41,050 nucleotides of DNA from Halorientalis persicus (GTDB taxonomy: Archaea; Halobacteriota; Halobacteria; Halobacteriales; Haloarculaceae): the NCBI RefSeq assembly GCF_900110215.1, contig NZ_FOCX01000027.1, positions 1 through 41,050 on the forward strand. The letters are read 5' to 3'. Made by a program: the position numbers and the translations under genes. Each line of letters starts with the position of its first letter. Position 1 is the stretch's first letter. Positions 15,066 to 23,774 of this stretch are shown piece after piece. The notes under the pieces are model-generated. The model was not told the DNA's origin and searched no databases. It worked only from the letters and a program-made list of their open reading frames with translations.

Positions 15066-15248
15066 CGGTCCGTCGTTCACGGAAGACAGCAAAAAGGACT
15101 GGCTTTCGTGCATCTTCCATTTCGCTGGTATTTCCCTCTCGTCGAGCAAGTATGGCCGCCTGTGGGTGCCGGAACGGCGGCGGTGTACCTGTTGGGTCTC
15201 ACGAATAACGACACAAACCCTTTTCGGGCCGGTAGCGAACGACGGGGT

Positions 15249-16016
15249 ATGCACGACGAGTTCGACCTGAGTGGACGTGTCGCCGTCGTCACGGGCGGGA
15301 GCCGCGGCATCGGGCGGGCCATCGCGGAAGGACTGGCCGGCGCTGGTGCGTCGGTCGTCCCCGCGTCCCGGACGGCCGAGGACGTGGAGACCGTCGCGGC
15401 GACCATCCGCGAGGCCGGCGGCGAGGCCCACGCCGCGACGGTGGACGTGACCGACGAGGACAGCGTCTCGGCGCTGTTCGACGAGGCAGTCGACGTCTTC
15501 GGCGGCGTTGACGTGGTCGTCAACAACGCTGGCGTCAACCCGGACCCGGCGCTCGGGCCGCCAGAGCGCGTCGACCTCGAAGACGGATTCGACTTCACGG
15601 TCGACGTGAACCTCCGCGGGGCCTTCGCGTGTGCGCAGGCGAGCGCGAACCAGCTGGCAGACGGTGGTGGCAGTCTCATCAACGTCGCCAGCGTCGGCGG
15701 GCTGGTCGGACTCCCGCGCCAGCATCCCTACGTCGCCTCCAAGCACGGACTGGTGGGGCTGACCAAGAGCATGGCGCTGGACTGGGCCCCCGAGGTACGG
15801 GTCAACGCCATCGCGCCGGGCTACGTCGCGACCGACCTCATCGAGGAGGCGATGGAAAACGAGGACATCCGCCAGTCACTGCTGGACCGAACGCCCCTGG
15901 AGCGGTTCGCCGAGCCCGAGGAGATCGCCGGCCCGGCCGTGTTCCTGGCCAGCGACGCCGCGAGCTACGTCACCGGCTCGGTGCTGTCGGTCGACGGCGG
16001 CTGGACGAGCCGCTAG
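15249..16016 (+). CDS. Short-chain dehydrogenase/reductase (FabG-like)
   Basis: A 255-residue classical SDR. The cofactor motif is TGGSRGIGRAIAEGLAGAG (TGxxxGxG); NNAG is at about 92-95, the catalytic Ser lies in INVASVGG and the Tyr-Lys pair in HPYVASKHGLVGLTKS; VNAIAPGYVATDL and the C-terminal SVDGGWTSR complete the family pattern. No acidic residue directly follows the second strand (VVPASRTAEDVE), which favours NADP. Substrates of FabG-like SDRs include 3-oxoacyl or 3-hydroxyacyl-CoA. Its position just upstream of an enoyl-CoA hydratase, an ABC importer and an acyl-CoA ligase suggests a 3-hydroxyacyl-CoA dehydrogenase-like step, which is an inference. Confidence 0.92.
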   Translation: MHDEFDLSGRVAVVTGGSRGIGRAIAEGLAGAGASVVPASRTAEDVETVAATIREAGGEAHAATVDVTDEDSVSALFDEAVDVFGGVDVVVNNAGVNPDPALGPPERVDLEDGFDFTVDVNLRGAFACAQASANQLADGGGSLINVASVGGLVGLPRQHPYVASKHGLVGLTKSMALDWAPEVRVNAIAPGYVATDLIEEAMENEDIRQSLLDRTPLERFAEPEEIAGPAVFLASDAASYVTGSVLSVDGGWTSR

Positions 16017-16047
16017 CTGGGGCCGTCACGGTCGAACAGGCCTGAAA

Positions 16048-16066
16048 TTACAATGTTAGCCCTAAC
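16048..16066. promoter_or_regulatory. TTACAATGT plus GTTAG-CC-CTAAC dyad before the hydratase gene
   Basis: Between the SDR and hydratase genes lies TTACAATGT (16048-16056), running into a perfect dyad GTTAG-cc-CTAAC (16055-16066). The nine-base TTACAATGT recurs at 17004-17012, just ahead of the transporter binding-protein gene. It may be an operator shared by the two transcription units. Confidence 0.35.
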
Positions 16067-16136
16067 CCACCAGCTGTGAACCACTGGTAGCCGATGCGGT
16101 AATCTTTTGAACGGGTGGGCCGACAGGGGTCGTAGT

Positions 16137-16928
16137 ATGTCGGACGAATCAGTGCTTTTCGACGTCGAGGACGGTATCGCAACAGTGACGCTGAACGAAC
16201 CGGATATGCGCAACGCGCTGACCGGTGACGTGGCCGAGGGGATCGTCGACGCCATGGATCGGGTCGACGAGTCCGACGCCCGCTGTGTGGTCGTCACGGG
16301 CGCGGGCGGCTCGTTCTCGGCTGGTGGTGACATCAACGCCATGCTCGAGGGCCTCCACGGGGAAGTCCAGCCCTACGAGAAAGTCCAGAACATCAACGAC
16401 ACCTCGGAGGCGCTCACCCGGGTGCACGAGTGTGAACTGCCGGTGATCGCCAAGATCGACGGCACCTGTTTCGGCGCGGGTGCGAACCTGGCCATCGCCT
16501 GTGACGTACAGGTCGCCAGCGAGAACTCCCGGATCAGCTTCGGGTTCCGGCAGGTCGGGCTCGCGGTCGACACGGGGACCTCCTATTTCCTGCCGCGGAT
16601 CGTCGGCCAGAACAAGGCCCAGGAACTCGTCCTGACCGGCGAGATGCTCGACGCCGAGGAAGCCGAAGACGTCGGTCTGTTCACCCAGGTCTACGACGAG
16701 GACGAGTTCGAGGACGAAGCCGCCGAGTACGTCGACCGGATCGCCACCGGTCCGACGGTCGCCCTGAAAACCTCGAAGCGGCTCATCCGGCAGGGACTCA
16801 ACAGCGACCTCGATCAGGCCATGACCAACGAGGCCGCGGGCCAGGCGCAAGTCTTCGAAACGCACGACCACGAGGAGGGTGCCACGGCGTTTATGGAGGG
16901 TCGGGACCCTGATTTTGAAGGCCGGTAA
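16137..16928 (+). CDS. Enoyl-CoA hydratase/isomerase family protein
   Basis: A 263-residue crotonase-fold protein. It hydrates enoyl-CoA or carries out a related CoA-thioester reaction. Seen are LNEPDMRNALTGDV (N-terminal strand), the oxyanion-hole segment GAGGSFSAGGDINAM, and IDGTCFGAGANLAIACDVQVA with RISFGFRQVGLAVDTGTSYFLPRIVG. The first catalytic Glu position (usually in the GCAxGGGxELA/AExxxGL region) holds Gln/Val here (FRQVGLAVD), while Asp in VDTG aligns near the second acidic position. That resembles hydratase-isomerase members using Asp rather than a strict two-Glu hydratase. The start MSDESVLFD at 16137 follows a TATA-like TCTTTTGA. Confidence 0.9.
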   Translation: MSDESVLFDVEDGIATVTLNEPDMRNALTGDVAEGIVDAMDRVDESDARCVVVTGAGGSFSAGGDINAMLEGLHGEVQPYEKVQNINDTSEALTRVHECELPVIAKIDGTCFGAGANLAIACDVQVASENSRISFGFRQVGLAVDTGTSYFLPRIVGQNKAQELVLTGEMLDAEEAEDVGLFTQVYDEDEFEDEAAEYVDRIATGPTVALKTSKRLIRQGLNSDLDQAMTNEAAGQAQVFETHDHEEGATAFMEGRDPDFEGR

Positions 16929-16935
16929 TACGAGG

Positions 16936-17025
16936 CCTTTTATATTAGCTTCGGATTTCCTGTTGTACCGCCAACAAACGCCACGAACATTTATTACCCT
17001 CGTTTACAATGTGGTGACAGACACC
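16936..17025 (+). promoter_or_regulatory. Promoter region of the Liv-type transporter operon
   Basis: Two TATA-like boxes are visible: TTTTATATTA at 16938-16947 and TTTATTA at 16990-16996. The second stands about 30 bases before the ATG at 17026 and would give a leaderless mRNA. The first would give a leader of about 50 bases. TTACAATGT (17004-17012) lies between the second box and the start, a good position for repression. Confidence 0.5.
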
Positions 17026-18402
17026 ATGGTTAACGATGGAAGTAGTAGCGGTGCAGGAAGCGCCAATGGTAGCAAAGAAATCGGGGATGAATACAATGGA
17101 AATAAATCGAAACTCAATCGTCGGCGGTTCATTCAGGCAGCCGGTGTGGGGGCGGCCGCGACGGGGTTCGCGGGTTGTCTCGGCGGTGGCCCCGGGGAAT
17201 CGAGCGAAGGGATTCCGAGCGAGGTGACGCTGGGCGTACTCGCCCCGGCACCGGAGAACAACCCGATCGGTGCTGCGATCGCCAACTCGGCGGAGCTGGC
17301 CGCCCAGCAGATCAACAACAGCGACGAACTGCTCGGCGCAGCCGACAACGTCACCGCCTCGATCAAGAATACAGAGGAGAGCCCGTCGACGGGGCGGCAG
17401 CGCTATCGTGAACTGACGCTGGACGAGGGCGCACACATGACGACGGGTGTGTTCACGAGCGAGGTCTTGCTCCAGCTCATGGACCCAATCGCACAGCAAA
17501 AGACGGTCCATATGACGACCGGTGCGGCGTCCCCGAAGGCCAGCAATCAGGTCAACGAGAACTACGAGAAGTACAAGTACCACTTCCGGACCGGCCCGGT
17601 CAACGGGTATCATCTGGGGCAGAACATGGTCGACTTCCTCGAGGCGAAAAGCAGCGACCTCGGCTGGGAGTCGGTGGCGCTGCTGGTCGAGAATTACGAG
17701 TGGACCAATCCGGTTCAGAAAGCGATCGACGACCACATCGGTGACCTGGATGTCGACGTGGTGATGGAAGAACGGTACGCGTCCGGGACCTCGAACTTCG
17801 GTCCGGTCTACGACTCCGTCGAGGAATCCGGTGCCGACGCAGCCTTCGTCGCGATGGCCCACACGGGGACGCCCGCAATCGTCCAGTGGGCCGAGGACCA
17901 GCGGCCCTTCGAGTTCGGCGGGATCCACGTCCTCTCGCAGTTGCCGGCCTACTACGGCATGACCAACGGGGCCTGTCGCTACACGATCACCCAGAACACC
18001 GCGACGCCCCAGAGCGACCTCACGGACAAGACGATGCCGTACGTCGAATCCTACAACGAAGCGTACGATGCCTACCCGGTCTACACCGGCTATATCACCT
18101 TCGACGCGATCATGCAGTGGGCCACCGTCGCGACCGAACGCGGCACGGTCAACGCAGACGAAGTCGTCACGGGACTCGAAGAGAGTTCCTACACCGGCAC
18201 CGCCGGTAGCCTCGACTACTACGGCCCGGACCACGAGTACGCACACGACATCAAATACAATTTCTCGGCCGACAGCCGGCCGGACGAGGGTGTCAACCCC
18301 GTCTTCCAGCAGTGGCAGGAGACTGACGGCAGCGGCTCGCAGGAAGTTCTCCACCCGAGCTACGTCTCGACGACGGACTACACGGCTCCACCCTGGGTGT
18401 AA
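17026..18402 (+). CDS. Liv-type ABC transporter substrate-binding lipoprotein
   Basis: A 458-residue binding protein of the branched-chain-amino-acid (type I periplasmic-binding) family. A long N-tail (Gly/Ser/Asn-rich, about 30 residues) precedes the Tat lipoprotein signal NRRRFIQAAGVGAAATGFAGC. The mature part shows the family pattern: VTLGVLAPAPENNPIGAAIANSAELAAQQIN, GRQRYRELTLDEG, HMTTGAASPKASN, SVALLVENYEWTNPVQKAI and TGYITFDAIMQWA. It binds ligand outside the membrane and delivers it to the two permeases encoded next. In this family ligands range from Leu/Ile/Val to aromatic acids, urea and amides; the sequence alone does not choose. Confidence 0.92.
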   Translation: MVNDGSSSGAGSANGSKEIGDEYNGNKSKLNRRRFIQAAGVGAAATGFAGCLGGGPGESSEGIPSEVTLGVLAPAPENNPIGAAIANSAELAAQQINNSDELLGAADNVTASIKNTEESPSTGRQRYRELTLDEGAHMTTGVFTSEVLLQLMDPIAQQKTVHMTTGAASPKASNQVNENYEKYKYHFRTGPVNGYHLGQNMVDFLEAKSSDLGWESVALLVENYEWTNPVQKAIDDHIGDLDVDVVMEERYASGTSNFGPVYDSVEESGADAAFVAMAHTGTPAIVQWAEDQRPFEFGGIHVLSQLPAYYGMTNGACRYTITQNTATPQSDLTDKTMPYVESYNEAYDAYPVYTGYITFDAIMQWATVATERGTVNADEVVTGLEESSYTGTAGSLDYYGPDHEYAHDIKYNFSADSRPDEGVNPVFQQWQETDGSGSQEVLHPSYVSTTDYTAPPWV

Positions 18403-18435
18403 CGCCGACAGGTTTTCTCAGATCATATTTCACAC

Positions 18436-19305
18436 ATGGTAAATCTATCAGTCATATCCACGATCATCGTACAGGCAGCGATGATCAGCGCCCTGTACGC
18501 GCTGATCGCCATCGGATTCACCCTCATCTTCGGTGTCGGGGGTGTCCTGAACCTCGCCCACGGGGCCACGATCACGATGGGCGCGTTCTCGGCGTACTAC
18601 GCCGGCCAGTTCGGCCTCGGCGTTCCAGGGGCGGTTCTGGCCTCGGTCACGATCCCGGCCCTGTTCGCCGGGGTGCTGTACCTCGGGATGGTGAAACGAC
18701 TCGAAGACGAACCGATCATGGTGATGATCACCACGCTCGTAGTGAGCGTCGTCATCGAACAGGCCATCGTGGTCTTCGAGGGCACGACCAGTCGGGCGCT
18801 CCCGCCGCTCATTCAGGGGCAGTTCTCGATCGCCGGCTCCACGTTCCAGAACCTGCTGGGCGCGATGTTCGTCGTCTCGTGGCTCCTCATCGGCCTACTG
18901 TTCCTGTTCGTCAACTACACCAAGACCGGCAAGGGCATCCTCGCGGTCAGTATGAGCCACAAGGGGGCGTCCCTTGTCGGCATCAAGAGCAGTCGCATCA
19001 ACCTGATCACGTGGATCATCGCGGGCGCGTTCGCCGGCATCGCCGGCCTGTTCCTGGGATCCTGGCTGACTGCCGACTTCGCCATGGGGCAGGCACAACT
19101 GGTGCTTTCATTCTCCATCGTCGTCGTCGGCGGTATCGGCTCGATCCGCGGGAGCGTCATCGGTGCGTACCTGATCGGCTTCCTCGAGATCGCGACGACG
19201 AATCTCGTCTCGTCCAGCCTCCAGGGGCTGGCACCCCTCGTCGTTCTCGTGGTCGTACTGCTCGTGAAACCAGAAGGGCTCTTCGGCCGGGAGTTCACGG
19301 AGTGA
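18436..19305 (+). CDS. Liv-type ABC transporter permease 1 (LivH-like)
   Basis: A 289-residue integral membrane protein with about eight hydrophobic helices. SALYALIAIGFTLIFGVGGVLNLAHGATITMGAF is the LivH N-terminal signature (shown in parts: IGFTLIFGVGGVLNLAHG). The cytoplasmic coupling region KTGKGILAVSMSHKGASLVGI matches the EAA-like loop where ATPases dock. VVVGGIGSIRGSVIGAYLIG is the conserved late segment. It forms a heterodimer with the next gene product. The gene begins 33 bases after the binding protein stop. Confidence 0.93.
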   Translation: MVNLSVISTIIVQAAMISALYALIAIGFTLIFGVGGVLNLAHGATITMGAFSAYYAGQFGLGVPGAVLASVTIPALFAGVLYLGMVKRLEDEPIMVMITTLVVSVVIEQAIVVFEGTTSRALPPLIQGQFSIAGSTFQNLLGAMFVVSWLLIGLLFLFVNYTKTGKGILAVSMSHKGASLVGIKSSRINLITWIIAGAFAGIAGLFLGSWLTADFAMGQAQLVLSFSIVVVGGIGSIRGSVIGAYLIGFLEIATTNLVSSSLQGLAPLVVLVVVLLVKPEGLFGREFTE

Positions 19306-19309
19306 TACA

Positions 19310-20509
19310 ATGAGTGACAAATCAACCTCTCGACTACGTCTGCTGCTCGGGCAACTGAACCCGCTTGGATTACCGTTGCGACAGAAGATCGGCGTGCTCG
19401 GACTGGCGTTCCTCATCGCGTTGCCGCTGCTGGTCTCGCTCCCGGTCGTCGGGCAGTTCGTGGTGCTGATCCTGCCGGCCAGTTCGTGGGAACTCGGGTT
19501 GTACAACGTGGCGGCCGCACTGTTCTTCGCCATGTTCGCGATGAGCTGGGACGCCGTCTCCGGCTACACCGGCGAGATCAGCTTCGGTCACGGCCTGTTT
19601 TTCGCCGTCGGGGGCTACACCTCGGCGATGCTGAACATGGGCCACGGGTTCTCGCCCTGGATCTCCGTCCTCGGTGGTGTCCTGCTGGCTGCCATCGCCG
19701 GGGTCATGATCGGTGTGCCGGCCCTCCGTATCGAGGGCCCGTACCTGTCGCTGGTGACCCTGGTCGCACCGCTCATCCTGCTCCAGGTGTTCATCTTCAT
19801 GAGCGACATCTTCGGCGGCGAGCAGGGACTCGGTAACCCCGAAAACCTGGTTGGCCTGGGCTTCGTGAGCAACTACTTCCTCGCGCTCGGCCTGTTCGTC
19901 GCCATCTTCACGTTGCTGTGGGCACTCACCCGCTCGAACACGGGGTCGATCCTCACTGCGATCCGCGAAGACGAAGACGCCGTGTCGGCCGCGGGCTTGA
20001 GCAAGGCGAAGTTCAAGATCTTCGCGTTCGTCCTCAGCGGTGCGATCGGTGGTCTCGCCGGCGCGGCCTACGTCCACACGCCGGTCGGCTCGCCGACGCC
20101 CTCGGAGCTGATGTCGGTCATCGTCAACGTCGAGGTCATCATCGCGGCCGTGCTGGGCGGAATGGGAACCATCGTCGGAGCCGCGGTCGGCGGCCTCTTC
20201 GTCGCCATGTTGCCCGACTACCTGAACCTCGTCGAGTTCACCGTCCCGGTGATCGGGAAGTCCATCTCGTCGATGTCTTTCTTCCTGTTCGCCATCGTGA
20301 CGCTCTTCCTGTTGAACATCTTCCCCGGCGGCGTCCTCCGCTGGGGCATCGCGCTGGGCCGGCGCGCGACCGGCCGCGACGGCGGTGACGAAGGCATGGC
20401 GGCCGACGGTGGCCAATCCCCCGAGGACGCCGGCACAAACCCGGTCGCACAGACAATGGAACGCTACCAGGAGTACTACGACAATATGTTCGGAGGTGAC
20501 GACGAATGA
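19310..20509 (+). CDS. Liv-type ABC transporter permease 2 (LivM-like)
   Basis: A 399-residue permease with around nine to ten hydrophobic helices. SWDAVSGYTGEISFGHGLFFAVGGY is the LivM signature region (about residues 81-105), and the coupling loop reads AIREDEDAVSAAGLSKAKFKIFAFV. VIIAAVLGGMGTIVGAAVGG is the conserved late segment. A polar acidic C-terminal tail of about 50 residues (RRATGRDGGDEGMAADGG to NMFGGDDE) is longer than usual and probably disordered in the cytosol. It starts four bases after the LivH-like stop and its own stop overlaps the next ATPase start by four bases. Confidence 0.93.
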   Translation: MSDKSTSRLRLLLGQLNPLGLPLRQKIGVLGLAFLIALPLLVSLPVVGQFVVLILPASSWELGLYNVAAALFFAMFAMSWDAVSGYTGEISFGHGLFFAVGGYTSAMLNMGHGFSPWISVLGGVLLAAIAGVMIGVPALRIEGPYLSLVTLVAPLILLQVFIFMSDIFGGEQGLGNPENLVGLGFVSNYFLALGLFVAIFTLLWALTRSNTGSILTAIREDEDAVSAAGLSKAKFKIFAFVLSGAIGGLAGAAYVHTPVGSPTPSELMSVIVNVEVIIAAVLGGMGTIVGAAVGGLFVAMLPDYLNLVEFTVPVIGKSISSMSFFLFAIVTLFLLNIFPGGVLRWGIALGRRATGRDGGDEGMAADGGQSPEDAGTNPVAQTMERYQEYYDNMFGGDDE

Positions 20510-21306
20510 GTACCGACACGAGGGCAGACGAGGCGGCGTCCGCGACGACCGACAACGAGGTCGGGCCCGACGACGGCATCCTCGCCGTCGAAAGCCTGCG
20601 CAAGGAGTTCGGCGGCCTCGTGGCCGTCGACGACCTCTCCTTCGCGGTGCAGGAAGAGGAGATTCTGGGCTTTATCGGCCCCAACGGCGCGGGCAAGTCG
20701 ACGACGTTCAACTGCGTGACGGGCACGTACCCCCCGACCGACGGCACCGTCTGGTACAAGGGCGAAGAGGTGACCGGCACGCCGCCACACGAGATGGTCA
20801 AACGCGGGATGGCACGGACCTTCCAGTCGTTCGCGCCACTCGAAGACCGCAGCGTCCTGAAAAACGTCGCGCTCTCGATGATGGACGACAAGCTCGTCAC
20901 GATGGACGGCCTGCTGGGCGAGTTCCACGACGAAGCGCGAGCGATCTGCGAGCGCGTCGGGCTCGGTGACCGGCTCTACCAGACGCCCGCAGAACTCCCC
21001 CACGCCGGGATGCTCCGGCTGGAACTCGGCCGGGCACTCGGCACCGACCCCGACCTCCTGCTGGTCGACGAGCCCTTCGCGGGCCTCTCCGGGCCGGAGG
21101 TCGAGAGCGTCTCCGATCTCCTGCTCGAACTGCGCGACGAAGGCATGACGCTCGTCGTCGTCGACCACAATATGCGCGGACTCTTGCAACTGATCGACCG
21201 CGCCATCGTGATCAACTTTGGGTCACTGCTCGCGGAGGGCTCGCCCGACGAAATCACCGACAATCCCGAGGTTCAGGAGGCCTATCTCGGAGGTGGTCTC
21301 GAATGA
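20506..21306 (+). CDS. Liv-type ABC transporter ATPase 1 (LivG-like)
   Basis: A 266-residue ABC ATPase. Walker A is GPNGAGKST (58-66), Walker B LLLVDEP (184-190, Asp188-Glu189) and the switch His lies in VVVDHNM. The signature helix is odd: LPHAGMLRLELGRAL (164-178) replaces the LPYGQQRRLEIARAL form I recall for LivG, with Ala at the invariant Gly position and Met for Gln. Since LivG pairs with LivF and LivF here is canonical, the transporter may have one weakened ATP site, as in asymmetric ABC systems. The first 22 residues are an extra acidic tail. ATGA overlaps tie it to both neighbours. Confidence 0.92.
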   Translation: MSTDTRADEAASATTDNEVGPDDGILAVESLRKEFGGLVAVDDLSFAVQEEEILGFIGPNGAGKSTTFNCVTGTYPPTDGTVWYKGEEVTGTPPHEMVKRGMARTFQSFAPLEDRSVLKNVALSMMDDKLVTMDGLLGEFHDEARAICERVGLGDRLYQTPAELPHAGMLRLELGRALGTDPDLLLVDEPFAGLSGPEVESVSDLLLELRDEGMTLVVVDHNMRGLLQLIDRAIVINFGSLLAEGSPDEITDNPEVQEAYLGGGLE

Positions 21307-22055
21307 GTTCCGACGCCGGGAGTCCCGAGGCGGCAGTCGGCTCCCAAACCGGCGGCGACTCGATCCTCTCCATCGGCGACGTGCACGTCTCCTACGGGAA
21401 GGTGCAGGCGCTCAACGGCGTCGATCTGGAGATCGGGACGGGTGAGTTGATTTCAGTTATCGGCCCCAACGGCGCGGGCAAATCGACGCTGGCAAACTCC
21501 ATCTCCGGATTCCTGCCCTACGATGGATCGATCTCCTACCAGGGTGACGAGGTCAGCGAGAACGACCCCGAGACACTCGTCGAGCGCGGGCTCATCCAGT
21601 GTACCGAGAAGCGGGACCTGTTCGGGTTCATGTCCGTCGAGGACAACCTCGACCTGGGTACGTACGTCCGTGGCGACTACGAGGAACGCCTGGAGTTCGT
21701 CTACGACCTGTTCCCGACGCTCGAAGAGCGCAAGGACCAGCACGCACACACGATGTCCGGCGGGGAACAGCAGATGCTCGCCATCGGCCGCGCGCTGATG
21801 AGCGACCCCGAACTGCTGGTGCTGGACGAACCGACGCTCGGGCTCGCGCCGGTCATCCTCGACGACATCAGCGAGGGCATCGACCGCATCCAGGAGGAAG
21901 GCGTCACTATCCTGCTCTGTGAGCAGAACGTCACCTTCGCGATGAACCACGCCGACCGGATCAACCTGCTCGAAAACGGCGAGGTCGTCCGCCAGGGCTC
22001 GCCCGAGGAACTCCGCGACGACGACTACATCCGCGAGTCCTACCTCGGCGGATAG
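21303..22055 (+). CDS. Liv-type ABC transporter ATPase 2 (LivF-like)
   Basis: A 250-residue ABC ATPase with canonical motifs: GPNGAGKST (54-62), signature MSGGEQQMLAIGRAL (151-165), Walker B LLVLDEPTLGLAPVI (171-185) and a switch region ILLCEQNVTFAM, in which the usual His is Gln, as is normal for LivF (VEQN). It pairs with the LivG-like subunit below the membrane. It starts in a four-base overlap with the previous gene and is the last gene of the transporter operon; the ligase gene follows after 143 bases with its own promoter. Confidence 0.94.
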   Translation: MSSDAGSPEAAVGSQTGGDSILSIGDVHVSYGKVQALNGVDLEIGTGELISVIGPNGAGKSTLANSISGFLPYDGSISYQGDEVSENDPETLVERGLIQCTEKRDLFGFMSVEDNLDLGTYVRGDYEERLEFVYDLFPTLEERKDQHAHTMSGGEQQMLAIGRALMSDPELLVLDEPTLGLAPVILDDISEGIDRIQEEGVTILLCEQNVTFAMNHADRINLLENGEVVRQGSPEELRDDDYIRESYLGG

Positions 22056-22165
22056 ACCCTCCCTTGCCCGCGACGCCGCTTCCGTTGTAAGCTCCACCGC
22101 CCCACTCGGTACCGTTGTTAGGTATTGACACTATATGGCGAAACGATGGTGGAGGATAAGACAAC

Positions 22166-22173
22166 TATTTTAA
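22166..22173 (+). promoter_or_regulatory. TATA-like box of the acyl-CoA ligase gene
   Basis: TATTTTAA lies 26-33 bases before the ATG at 22199, so the ligase is probably transcribed on its own as a leaderless mRNA, though read-through from the transporter operon remains possible. Confidence 0.55.
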
Positions 22174-22198
22174 TCACGTCAGCCGTTGGTGTCGACTG

Positions 22199-23761
22199 AT
22201 GACAAACCTCGTAAACGACGTAGCCGAGACGGTCGCAGAACACCCCGCCCAGACCGCGATCTCGTTCCGGGATACCGAGATTTCCTACGAGGGGTTCTGG
22301 CACCGGACCGGACAACTCGCGGCCGCACTGCGTGACGCGGGTGTCGAGCCCGGCGACCGCGTGGGCGTCTACCTGCCGAACCTCCCACAGTTCGTCACCT
22401 CCTACTACGGTGTCCTCCGGGCCGGCGGGGCCGTCGTGCCGATGAACCCCCAGTACAAGGCCCGCGAGATCAGCCACATGCTGGAAGACAGCGAGGCCAA
22501 AGCCGTCGTCGCGCTGGCCGATCTGGTCCCGTTCGTCCGGGAAGTCCAGGACGATACGAACGTCGAGCAGATCGTCAGCGTCGGCGGTGACGCCGAGGGC
22601 GCGACCGAATTCGACGCCTTCCTCGCCGACGAGCCGATGGAGACCGTCGAGCGCGACGACGAGGACGTTGCCGCCCAGCCCTACACCAGCGGGACGACGG
22701 GCACGCCGAAAGGCGTCATCCTGACCCACCGCAACCTCGGGTGGATGAGCCGGCACGCCGGCGACGTGATGGAAGAGGACTACGGCCCCGAGGACAAACT
22801 GCTCGGCGTCCTTCCCCTGTTCCACATCTACGGCATGACCGTCGTGATGAACGCCGGGCTCTACAACGGGTCGACCTACTACCCGCTGCCCGAGTGGGAC
22901 GCCGAGACGGCGATGGGGCTGATCCAGTCCGAGGAGCTGACCATCATGCACGGGGTGCCCGCGATGTACAACGACATCATCAACCACCCCAATGCGGGCG
23001 ACTACGACTTCTCCAGCCTGCGCTTCGTCAACTCCGGCGGCAGCAGCTGTCCGGTCGAGGTCATCAACCGCTTCGAGGAGATCTTCGGCGTCGAACTGTA
23101 CGAGGGCTACGGCCTGACCGAGACCAGCCCGATCACGCACGCCAACCGGCCCGGCGCGCGCCGGAAGGGCTCGATCGGTCAGCCGATCCCCGGCGTCGAC
23201 GCCAAGATCGTGAACGAGGACTTCGAGGAGATGCCCCGCGTCGAGGAAGGCCCGATCGACGAGGAAGAAGTCGACCTCGACGAGATCGTCGGTGAGGTCG
23301 TCGTCTCCGGCCCGAACGTCATGAAGGGCTACCACGACCGCCCCGGCGCGAACGAGGAGGCGTTCACCGAGGTCGACGGCAAGACGTGGTTCCACACCGA
23401 GGACCTGGGCTACTGGGACGAGGACGACTACTTCTACGTCATCGACCGCGAGAAACACATGATCGTCACGGGCGGGTACAACGTCTACCCGCGCGAGGTC
23501 GAGGAACTCCTCTTCGAGCACGAGGACGTGGCCGACGCCGCGGTCGTCGGCATCCCGGACGAACGCCGCGGCGAGACGGTCAAGGCCTTCGTCGTGCCCA
23601 GGCCCGACGCCGACGTGACCCCCGAGGAGATCAAGGAGTACTGCCTGGAGCACATGGCCGAGTACAAACACCCCCGCGAGGTCGAGTTCGTCGAGGAACT
23701 CCCCCGCACCACGACCGGCAAGGTCCAGAAGTTCGAACTCCGCGAGCGCGACGAGGACTGA
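22199..23761 (+). CDS. Acyl-CoA ligase (AMP-forming, ANL superfamily)
   Basis: A 520-residue enzyme that activates a carboxylic acid with ATP to an acyl-adenylate and then the CoA thioester. Motifs in order: P-loop YTSGTTGTPKG (162-172), LPLFHIYGM, NSGGSSCPVEVINRF, YEGYGLTETSP (A5), the hinge region with VIDREKHMIVTGGYNVYPRE, and the C-terminal catalytic Lys in RTTTGKVQKFELRE. This is the long/medium-chain fatty-acid or aryl-acid type of ligase. Following the Liv-type importer, and with a hydratase and SDR just upstream, it most likely activates the imported acid. Length is normal. The start MTNLVNDVAETVAEHP is preceded by a TATA-like box. Confidence 0.93.
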   Translation: MTNLVNDVAETVAEHPAQTAISFRDTEISYEGFWHRTGQLAAALRDAGVEPGDRVGVYLPNLPQFVTSYYGVLRAGGAVVPMNPQYKAREISHMLEDSEAKAVVALADLVPFVREVQDDTNVEQIVSVGGDAEGATEFDAFLADEPMETVERDDEDVAAQPYTSGTTGTPKGVILTHRNLGWMSRHAGDVMEEDYGPEDKLLGVLPLFHIYGMTVVMNAGLYNGSTYYPLPEWDAETAMGLIQSEELTIMHGVPAMYNDIINHPNAGDYDFSSLRFVNSGGSSCPVEVINRFEEIFGVELYEGYGLTETSPITHANRPGARRKGSIGQPIPGVDAKIVNEDFEEMPRVEEGPIDEEEVDLDEIVGEVVVSGPNVMKGYHDRPGANEEAFTEVDGKTWFHTEDLGYWDEDDYFYVIDREKHMIVTGGYNVYPREVEELLFEHEDVADAAVVGIPDERRGETVKAFVVPRPDADVTPEEIKEYCLEHMAEYKHPREVEFVEELPRTTTGKVQKFELRERDED

Positions 23762-23774
23762 GACGCCGCCGCGG

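Noticed and set aside
16945-18354. Long minus-strand open frame (469 codons) opposite the transporter binding protein
   Set aside because: It is an antisense shadow in high-G+C DNA: rich in Arg, Val, His and Gly without domain pattern, while the plus strand has a clear Tat lipoprotein and binding-protein fold.
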